A stretch of 64,000 nucleotides of DNA, taken from assembly GCA_041941305.1 (NCBI GenBank), contig JBGTQJ010000014.1, forward strand, positions 108,029 through 172,028, given 5' to 3'. This stretch comes from JANSWP01 sp041941305. Lineage in GTDB: Bacteria > Bacteroidota > Bacteroidia > Chitinophagales > Saprospiraceae. Positions 54,263 to 60,660 of this stretch are shown here, piece after piece (the stretch's first letter is position 1; each line of letters begins with the position of its first letter). The notes under the pieces were generated by a model, which was given only the letters and a program-made list of their open reading frames with translations, did no database searches and had not been told where the DNA came from. A program made the position numbers and the translations under genes.

Positions 54263-54291
54263 AAAAACGGAACCCCCAAAGGAAGTTCCGT
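54260..54291 (-). terminator. Rho-independent terminator of the lipoprotein gene
   Basis: On the minus strand ACGGAAC (54285-54291) pairs with GTTCCGT (54267-54273), followed by seven T residues. It overlaps the end of the convergent caspase gene. Confidence 0.7.
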
Positions 54292-54314
54292 CCGAAAACC
54301 CTAAAACCGATAGC

Positions 54315-55055
54315 CTATTTATCTTCATTAATTTCTTTTGGTCGATCAGCTCGATTATTTTGAATCAAGATGGTGGCCGTTCCTGTTTTACGGTTTCTCA
54401 AGTCTGTTATTTCAACTTTCATTCTACCTTCGAGTATAATTTTATCTAATCGGGCTCCAGTGCCGATGTGGCGTCCACCTTTGGTCCATTCTACAAGATA
54501 AACATCTGCATCGAAGTGATAGGGGTCGGTATTTTCAGGGGAATAAGCTGTCAATTGATATCCACCTCCGCGTACCAAAGTAGCGTAGATAGCTACCTCG
54601 ATTTGCTGATTGTCGGCTGGTCTATGTTCATAATATTCTTCCGCAGGTACATCAACACCACAATCCAATTCGGGTTCGGCCATCAGCATGGCGTAAACAA
54701 TCGCACCGTCCATCATACATTCAACTTCTCCAAATTGTATCTCGCAAGTGCCATTGGCAAGTGCCTGCAATTCCTGGCTTAATTTTTCAATTTTTTGATC
54801 ACATACAGTTGCGGGATCATCAGCAGGTATTGGAGCTGTTTCAAATCTTGGCTTTTCTTTCTCATTTTCCAATTCGGGAGACGTTTTATTCAAAATTTCA
54901 AAGTCTACCAATTGGCCATCTGCCAACAGTCCTTCGATTTTCTGCTTGGTGTCCTCTAAGTTTACGAAATCCGCTGCCTGGATATTCTCTTTTTGGCAAG
55001 CAGTTGCGAATAGTAATAGGCTTAAAACGGTAAAAAACAAATTGTAGGTTTTCAT
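54315..55055 (-). CDS. Lipoprotein, copy 2, with extra C-terminal domain
   Basis: The 246-aa protein has a lipoprotein signal (MKTYNLFFTVLSLLLFATAC, lipobox ATAC, Cys20, then QKEN). Its central part (VCDQKIEKLSQELQALANGT, then CEIQFGEVECMMDGAIVYAM) is homologous to the 145-aa lipoprotein at 41588. It adds about 100 residues (from about 145) with beta-rich character (EVAIYATLVRGGGYQLTAYS, KVEITDLRNRKTGTATILIQ). No enzymatic motif. Convergent with the caspase at 51686, repeating the caspase/lipoprotein arrangement seen at 39491-42025; a substrate or regulator role is possible but unproven. Confidence 0.75.
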   Translation of the reverse strand: MKTYNLFFTVLSLLLFATACQKENIQAADFVNLEDTKQKIEGLLADGQLVDFEILNKTSPELENEKEKPRFETAPIPADDPATVCDQKIEKLSQELQALANGTCEIQFGEVECMMDGAIVYAMLMAEPELDCGVDVPAEEYYEHRPADNQQIEVAIYATLVRGGGYQLTAYSPENTDPYHFDADVYLVEWTKGGRHIGTGARLDKIILEGRMKVEITDLRNRKTGTATILIQNNRADRPKEINEDK

Positions 55056-55702
55056 GATTTTAGAATTTAAAGTGACTACCGTATCAGGTCAACCAGGTGC
55101 AGTTGACAGCTATCGGTTTGAAAAATTTGATTTTAGAATTTTGAATTTGAAATGGTGTGTTCAGGGTTACGGTTATTCTATTTGGGGAGTGGAAAAGAGG
55201 TTACCTCAAGAGAAAGATTTTTTTTCTGCTGTGATTTTTGAGCCTCAAATACATTGGTTTGGAAGGCGTTCAAGGTTATTGAAAGTGGTTCAAAATTGTT
55301 CCATAATGTTCAAGGGTCTTACCGATATTTCGTGCCTAGCGGCACTTTTAAACAAAGAACTTAACAGCCCTGCTTTTTGAACAATTGGTAAACTATTTAA
55401 AACCTTCTCTTATAAACTCCAGACTTCATGAAAATAAGGCAGGTCATTAATAACTTTCAGCCCTTCATTCTAAGAAAGCTATCATTTCTACAATAATAAT
55501 CCATATCTTGCATCTTATAGATCATAGTAACCTATTCCCATTTCTTCAAATTAAAGAAAATAGCTACCTTGTACTTTGTGTAAGATGAAAAAAACTCACA
55601 TCTGTATTTCGATAATAATCGTCTTTGGATAAAATCGATTTCAGTTCACCGATCCACGTATTGCTTCAAACTATCTCAACAAAGTAATCACCTCATAAAA
55701 TA
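55056..55702. other. Gene-free region between lipoprotein and Gly-rich protein genes
   Basis: About 650 bp with no well-supported gene. A 108-codon frame (55054-55380) lacks protein-like features. The block GAAAATAGCTACCTTGTA (55556-55573) resembles the leaders of the caspase genes at 46256 and 51686. Twelve nt after it, at 55585-55632, ATG opens a 15-codon frame MKKTHICISIIIVFG that looks like the start of a signal peptide and then stops. Confidence 0.5.
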
Positions 55703-56887
55703 ATGATCATGAAACAATTTATTTTTCTTTTCTCATTGCTTTTTATTGTTTTTACTGGAAATTATGGACAAACCTTAGAATGGGAAGAAGAGACTAAGCC
55801 GGCATTCGAAGTTTGGAATGCCAATGGAAAAATAAAATACACGACAAAGGCGGGTGTAGAAGTTGACAAAGTCACTACAAATATGAGCATACCAGAGGAT
55901 GCGACCATTACATTGAAGAAAGGCGCAATATTGGAATTGGTATACAATGGACAGCCTGTTCCAGTCTTAGATAAAAAGGGAACCTATGCATTAAATGATT
56001 TAAAATCAAAAGCAGATCAGTCTACCGCTTCTGGATTGATGGGGGATTTTTGGGAAATGGTAAGCATGGCTTATAAGGGACATGGGGGGGGTGGTATCGG
56101 CGGTGGAGATAAAGGTCATGGTGGTGGCGGTATTGGCGGTGGGGACAAAGGACATGGGGGGGGTGGTATTGGAGGAGGAGACAAAGGTCATGGAGGTGGT
56201 GGTATTGGTGGAGGAGATAAGGGGCATGGTGGAAAGGGCAGCATTCTTGCGCTCGCTCCATTTGGAGGTGGAATAACCTCAGGTCAAATTAATTTCAGAT
56301 GGATGGATAAACAACAGGCTACCTTAGCAAAAGGGCATGGTGGCGGCGGTATTGGTGGAGGAGATAAGGGACATGGCGGTGGTGGCATTGGCGGGGGAGA
56401 TAAGGGGCATGGTGGCGGTGGTATTGGTGGTGGGGACAAAGGACATGGGGGCAAAGGAAAAATGGGAGAACTTTATCAGATCAAACTAATGTCAAGTACA
56501 AATGAAGTTCCACTGTTTTCAGCAATGACCTATCAAAACAATTTTAGTATCGACTTGGGACAAATTCCTTTGGAGACTGAAGGTGAATTATTTTGGCAAG
56601 TAAGTGTAGAAGGTGGAAAAATGTCTCATGAAATTCCTTTTAGCTTGGTAAATGAAGAACAAAAAACAACTATTCTGAATAATTTAAAACAAGATCCAGC
56701 ATATCAAAAGGCTTCCGACTTTCAGAAACGATTGCTTGAAGCAGTGACATTTGAGAAAAATCAAATGTCTTTCCTGGCACATAAGAAATATCAAAAGGCA
56801 TTGAAAGCCAAACCTGAAAATAAAGTGACCAAATGGTTGTACGATGCCTTCTTGGAAAAAAATGGGTTGGAGGCTTTAATCAATTAA
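55703..56887 (+). CDS. Exported FecR-like protein with Gly/His-rich tandem repeats
   Basis: The 394-aa protein has a signal peptide (MIMKQFIFLFSLLFIVFTGN-YGQ; a second Met at 55709 is also possible). A small beta domain follows (about 30-100, with WNANGKIKYTTKAGVEVDK and LKKGAILELVYNGQPVPVLD), reminiscent of FecR/SH3-like domains. Next come four 12-residue units KGHGGGGIGGGD (125-172), a spacer (LALAPFGGGITSGQINFRW), three more units (210-245), a beta-rich domain (about 253-320) and a helical C-terminus. Both repeat blocks end in KGHGGKG. The His/Gly-rich repeats could bind metal or form a flexible linker. It is convergent with the caspase at 57071. Function unknown. Confidence 0.7.
   Translation: MIMKQFIFLFSLLFIVFTGNYGQTLEWEEETKPAFEVWNANGKIKYTTKAGVEVDKVTTNMSIPEDATITLKKGAILELVYNGQPVPVLDKKGTYALNDLKSKADQSTASGLMGDFWEMVSMAYKGHGGGGIGGGDKGHGGGGIGGGDKGHGGGGIGGGDKGHGGGGIGGGDKGHGGKGSILALAPFGGGITSGQINFRWMDKQQATLAKGHGGGGIGGGDKGHGGGGIGGGDKGHGGGGIGGGDKGHGGKGKMGELYQIKLMSSTNEVPLFSAMTYQNNFSIDLGQIPLETEGELFWQVSVEGGKMSHEIPFSLVNEEQKTTILNNLKQDPAYQKASDFQKRLLEAVTFEKNQMSFLAHKKYQKALKAKPENKVTKWLYDAFLEKNGLEALIN
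56075..56239 (+). repeat. 36-bp coding tandem repeat, block 1
   Basis: Four units coding KGHGGGGIGGGD plus a terminal KGHGGKG. Units differ mainly at third codon positions, so the protein repeat is conserved. Confidence 0.85.
56330..56458 (+). repeat. 36-bp coding tandem repeat, block 2
   Basis: Three units of the same 12-residue repeat plus terminal KGHGGKG, separated from block 1 by 30 residues of non-repeat sequence. Confidence 0.85.
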
Positions 56888-56940
56888 ATCCTTAGTAAAT
56901 GATTTAATTGATTCTATGAATGGATGAAGATGAATAAAGG

Positions 56941-56994
56941 AAAAGGTGTTGTCTCAAAAAAAACATACAAGATTGTTTTAAGGCAACACCTTTT
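56941..56994. terminator. Inverted repeat between convergent genes
   Basis: AAAAGGTGTTG (56941-56951) and CAACACCTTTT (56984-56994) are perfectly complementary with a 32-nt loop. The T/A ends could support termination in both directions, for the genes ending at 56887 (plus) and 57071 (minus). Confidence 0.5.
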
Positions 56995-57070
56995 CGCTTC
57001 ACCCCACTAGGGCTCAAGACATCCCCCTCAAAAGAGATTTTGAGACTTCACAATGATGTAGCCAGGCTAC

Positions 57071-59053
57071 CTACTTTACAATTTCAAAAACCTTTGTATA
57101 GACATTGAGCACAGGTGAAATCCTCAATGGTTTAGAAGTCTGTCCTCTCGATTCGTCAATATAAGTAGCGGCAAATAGCTCCTCGAATGGATGTTGGTTT
57201 TCTTTGACCTGTTCGCCTCTGGAACTGATAATCGGACTTAAATCCAATGGGCTTTTGGTGGCGATCAATTTCAGGATTTCTATTCCTGTTGGCTCGCCAA
57301 TGGTTAATTTTTTTTCTAAAAGGTAGCTTTCATTGGGTTTTAAAACGTACTCCCTTGGGGATCTAGCATCGCCTCGAAATGGAATGACTGTATTGATGAC
57401 ATTGTCGGGTTGAATATCCAAAACTGTATAATAAGCCGTCAGCTTGCCGTGATTGGTAACTCGTAATTGAAAAGTGTCTCCTACCATAAGATGAGGAATC
57501 TCGGTATTTACCATTTCTTTCTTTGAGATCAACTCCAGGCGAACATCCAACAACTCGTTTTTCATTTCAAAATGACGCAGAAAATGTCCTTGAATGTATT
57601 TAAGGATGAAGTCTTTCATTCGGTTTGCCTGCCTGCCAGGACGCGTTCCAATAGGTTCCTTGTGTAAAATCATTTCACTTGGAGTGAGAAGTTGAATGAA
57701 ACCTTCATTTGATATTTCCAAAATTAAATCTGGTTGTTCTGATTCTGTTTTTATGACTGGATATTCTTCCAAGATATCTAAAAACTTATTTCGAAAATCT
57801 CCTTTAGGTAAATCCAGCTTTAGTTTAACTTCCAGCGTTCCATAATCTTTTTCATGCATAAAAATCCAGGATTCTTTGGCGCTATTTTCACTCAAAGGAG
57901 CTTCCAATTCAACAGTTGACAAAAAAGGAGTGGAGTCAATCACTTTCCCAATGGCAATTGGGGTTTTGCTTTCTGGTTCCCTCGTATCAGGTAAATGGAA
58001 ATGGACAACAGTGCCGGGAAATATACCGGCAAGCGTTCCTCCATTAAGACAAATAAGTTGTTCGTCGAGCCAACCATTATCACAGAGTTTGAAATAATCC
58101 GTTTTACCCAATAATTTCCCTCCTAATACCGTACGATCTAAATCTCCTTCAGCCTGTGGATCTTGTCCAGGGGCAAGGGAACTCATTTGTAACTTTATCT
58201 TTTCAAAAATCACTCGGTAAGAATCTTCCTTTTTGGTTTCCGAAAAGACCAGGCTAAAAGCATAGCTTAATGAACCGGCAGGTTCTCCTTCCTTGGTCCT
58301 GGTCTCATAATTTAATTGATTGGCAGCAGATCCAAATATGGAAACCATGGGAGCTAGATTGGTTTTATTGTTTTTCAATTCCTCGGATAAGCTATTTCTT
58401 TCAGAACCAGAATCAGGGATAAAGGAGGTGGTACTGCTATCCGCCATAATGATTTCCGTGCCACGTGCTGTTTGCAAAGCTCTTGTTCCAGTCCCAGAAT
58501 GACAAGCATCCAGGAGAACCAATAATTGTCCATTTTTACCTAATTTTTTTCTCAATTGGAGCATCAAGGTACCGAGTTCTTCATCGCGGATTAGATTTTC
58601 TCCTTCATAAATACCTTCCTGGTAATACAATGGAGAATTATAGGGAACAATGGATTCATCGAGACCGTCCAACTCATCTCCATTGTCATCCTGTACTTGT
58701 TGTCCATGCCCGCTAAAATGGAAGACAACTGTGCTGCCCCGTTTTGCTTTTTTGATAAGCTGCGTTTCGATAGCTGCAAAAATGCCTTCTTTTGTAGCCT
58801 GTTCATTTTCTAAAACCGCTATGTTGTCCTGATGAAACCCTTGTTGAATGAGTGCCTGGCGCACCAGCGGGACATCATTGAAAGCGTTAAGGGAGGACCA
58901 GCCACTATTTTTTTCATATTCACTCACCGCGACAAGCAGTGCAATTTTGTCATCTACAGGAGACTGATTTTCCTGAAAGGTGAAGGAGGATGGTTCATGA
59001 TTAAAAGAAAAATAAAAGAAAATTTGGAGGGAGATAAAATAGGTTAACATCAT
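57071..59053 (-). CDS. Exported caspase-family peptidase with DUF4384-like C-terminus, copy 2
   Basis: The 660-aa paralogue of the protein at 39491 is colinear over its whole length. It has a hydrophobic N-terminus (MMLTYFISLQIFFYFSF), a caspase domain with His116 (FHFSGHGQQVQD) and Cys184 (VLLDACHSGTG), the same DDNGDELDGLDE segment after the His, and a DUF4384-like C-terminal part (NESYLLEKKLTIGEPTGIEI, LKLIATKSP). The signal peptide is atypical (no basic residues before the hydrophobic stretch), so membrane anchoring is possible. It lies 99 bp downstream of the SusD gene on the same strand and is convergent with the FecR-like protein gene. Confidence 0.88.
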   Translation of the reverse strand: MMLTYFISLQIFFYFSFNHEPSSFTFQENQSPVDDKIALLVAVSEYEKNSGWSSLNAFNDVPLVRQALIQQGFHQDNIAVLENEQATKEGIFAAIETQLIKKAKRGSTVVFHFSGHGQQVQDDNGDELDGLDESIVPYNSPLYYQEGIYEGENLIRDEELGTLMLQLRKKLGKNGQLLVLLDACHSGTGTRALQTARGTEIIMADSSTTSFIPDSGSERNSLSEELKNNKTNLAPMVSIFGSAANQLNYETRTKEGEPAGSLSYAFSLVFSETKKEDSYRVIFEKIKLQMSSLAPGQDPQAEGDLDRTVLGGKLLGKTDYFKLCDNGWLDEQLICLNGGTLAGIFPGTVVHFHLPDTREPESKTPIAIGKVIDSTPFLSTVELEAPLSENSAKESWIFMHEKDYGTLEVKLKLDLPKGDFRNKFLDILEEYPVIKTESEQPDLILEISNEGFIQLLTPSEMILHKEPIGTRPGRQANRMKDFILKYIQGHFLRHFEMKNELLDVRLELISKKEMVNTEIPHLMVGDTFQLRVTNHGKLTAYYTVLDIQPDNVINTVIPFRGDARSPREYVLKPNESYLLEKKLTIGEPTGIEILKLIATKSPLDLSPIISSRGEQVKENQHPFEELFAATYIDESRGQTSKPLRISPVLNVYTKVFEIVK

Positions 59054-59152
59054 GATATGATTTTTTTAGGCTCCCTTAAAGATAATCATTTTCTCTCTTT
59101 CAGCTTGCCAAAGTTCAAGCATATTTACTCAATTCTTCCCTTTCAAAAAAGA

Positions 59153-60643
59153 CTAATACCCCTCATTTTGCACTAAATTAGGGTTTGAGTCTATTTCTCT
59201 TTGAGGAATTGGTAGGCGCAATTCCGGCGCATCATATGGATAGAATATCTGCCCTTTTTGTATGCCAGTTTTCCGGCGCATCAAGTCATGAAAATAATTT
59301 CCCTCAAATGCAAGTTCAACTCGTCTTTCCAAAATTATTGCTTCCAGTAGAGCAAAAGCATTTGGAAAATCACCTATCTCAAATTCTATAAAAGAATCGC
59401 TTTCTGGCACTACCCGGTTAGCATCATCAATCACCCGCAGAGAGCGTCTGCGTATTTGGTTTAGTAACTCAATACTTTTTAAGTTAATTCCTTGAGTTTG
59501 TACGCAGGCTTCCGCCTGCATCAGAATAAATTCAGCCAGGCGGGCATTGGGTGTATCATCCTCCGTATCTATGGCGCCGCTTTCGTATTTGTAACAGAGG
59601 GTAGTATCTCCTAAAATAATGGGGTCATTTGAAAGAATACCATTTGGGTCACAGCGAAGATCGACTATTCGCCATGTAGTATCGGTTTCATAAATATCAG
59701 CAATTTGAGAAGCAGGCACTACAGAAGCATAGCCTTTTGTTTTCAAATCAGTAGTAATAGGGGCATTTTCAAATATTTCTGCTAATCCATTGACGATATG
59801 ATCGTTGGCAGCGGAAGAGAAAATGACCCAAATTTCTTCTGCGGAACCTTCATTCGAATAAAACTCTTCAGGAGTTGGATTTAGGAGAAAAAGGTCTTGC
59901 CTCTCCAATATTTCACCTGCAAAGTCGGCTGCCCTTTGATATTCCTCTTTTTGAAAGGCAATACGAGCAGCATAAGCAATGGCGGCAAAACGAGTCGCTC
60001 TTCCACTTTCATTCATTTCAGGCAATTTTTCACGAGACTTCTCCAAATCCTCAGCAGCTTGCTCATAGACTTGCGCTACGGTAGCGCGGGCAGGAAATTG
60101 AATGGATTCTTTTTTCAATACCGGACTTAGCAAAATTGGGACCCCTGGACTTTGGGAAGGGTCATTCCCATATGGCAATGCAAAAAAACGAACCAACTCA
60201 AAATACAGCAGCCCTCTGATAAATAATGCTTCCCCTTCAATCTGATTGGCAAATTCTGGTTTAAAAGTGGCGTCTTTTAACGTTACCTCTGGCAATGCAG
60301 CTAAAATAGCATTAACCTGGTTGATGGCCTTATAAGCCTGAATCCATATTCTTTCCGGAATCCAATGATCAGCTTCCAATTGAAGTGCAGAAATATCTTC
60401 ATTCCAGCCAAATGCATTATGCCCCATTAGATCTGCTATAGCAGTCAAATAAGAACCCATTACTTCCCCTTGCTGGATCAAATCATAGGCGCCAATTAAT
60501 GCAGCTTCTAAATCATCTCCGGAATTAAAAACTTCATCTATCGGAAATTGATCAACAGGTTGGGCATCAGAGAGGAAGTCATTACATGAAGCCAGGAAAA
60601 AAGTCAAAAATACCAGCAGGATGTATTGGGTATATTTTTTCAT
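59153..60643 (-). CDS. SusD/RagB-family outer-membrane nutrient-binding lipoprotein
   Basis: The 496-aa protein has a lipobox (MKKYTQYILLVFLTFFLASC-NDFL) and the helical SusD fold. Family signals include the N-terminal DFLSDAQPVDQFPIDEVFNS region, EGEALFIRGLLYFELVRFFA, and the C-terminal RRVELAFEGNYFHDLMRRKT ... LPIPQREIDSNPNLVQNEGY. SusD lipoproteins cap the SusC channel and deliver glycan or peptide ligands. It starts 17 bp after the SusC gene. No glycoside hydrolase or peptidase for a specific polymer is seen within the window on this strand, so the substrate is unknown. Confidence 0.92.
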   Translation of the reverse strand: MKKYTQYILLVFLTFFLASCNDFLSDAQPVDQFPIDEVFNSGDDLEAALIGAYDLIQQGEVMGSYLTAIADLMGHNAFGWNEDISALQLEADHWIPERIWIQAYKAINQVNAILAALPEVTLKDATFKPEFANQIEGEALFIRGLLYFELVRFFALPYGNDPSQSPGVPILLSPVLKKESIQFPARATVAQVYEQAAEDLEKSREKLPEMNESGRATRFAAIAYAARIAFQKEEYQRAADFAGEILERQDLFLLNPTPEEFYSNEGSAEEIWVIFSSAANDHIVNGLAEIFENAPITTDLKTKGYASVVPASQIADIYETDTTWRIVDLRCDPNGILSNDPIILGDTTLCYKYESGAIDTEDDTPNARLAEFILMQAEACVQTQGINLKSIELLNQIRRRSLRVIDDANRVVPESDSFIEFEIGDFPNAFALLEAIILERRVELAFEGNYFHDLMRRKTGIQKGQIFYPYDAPELRLPIPQREIDSNPNLVQNEGY

Positions 60644-60660
60644 TGAATGAGTTATTTTTT

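Noticed and set aside
55054..55380. 108-codon plus-strand frame upstream of the lipoprotein gene
   Set aside because: It starts within the opposite lipoprotein start, has no signal or domain and an unusual composition; probably chance.
56075..56458. Regular 36-bp repeats resembling a CRISPR array
   Set aside because: There are no spacers; units are directly tandem, in frame, vary at third codon positions and encode KGHGGGGIGGGD inside an exported protein. No cas genes nearby.
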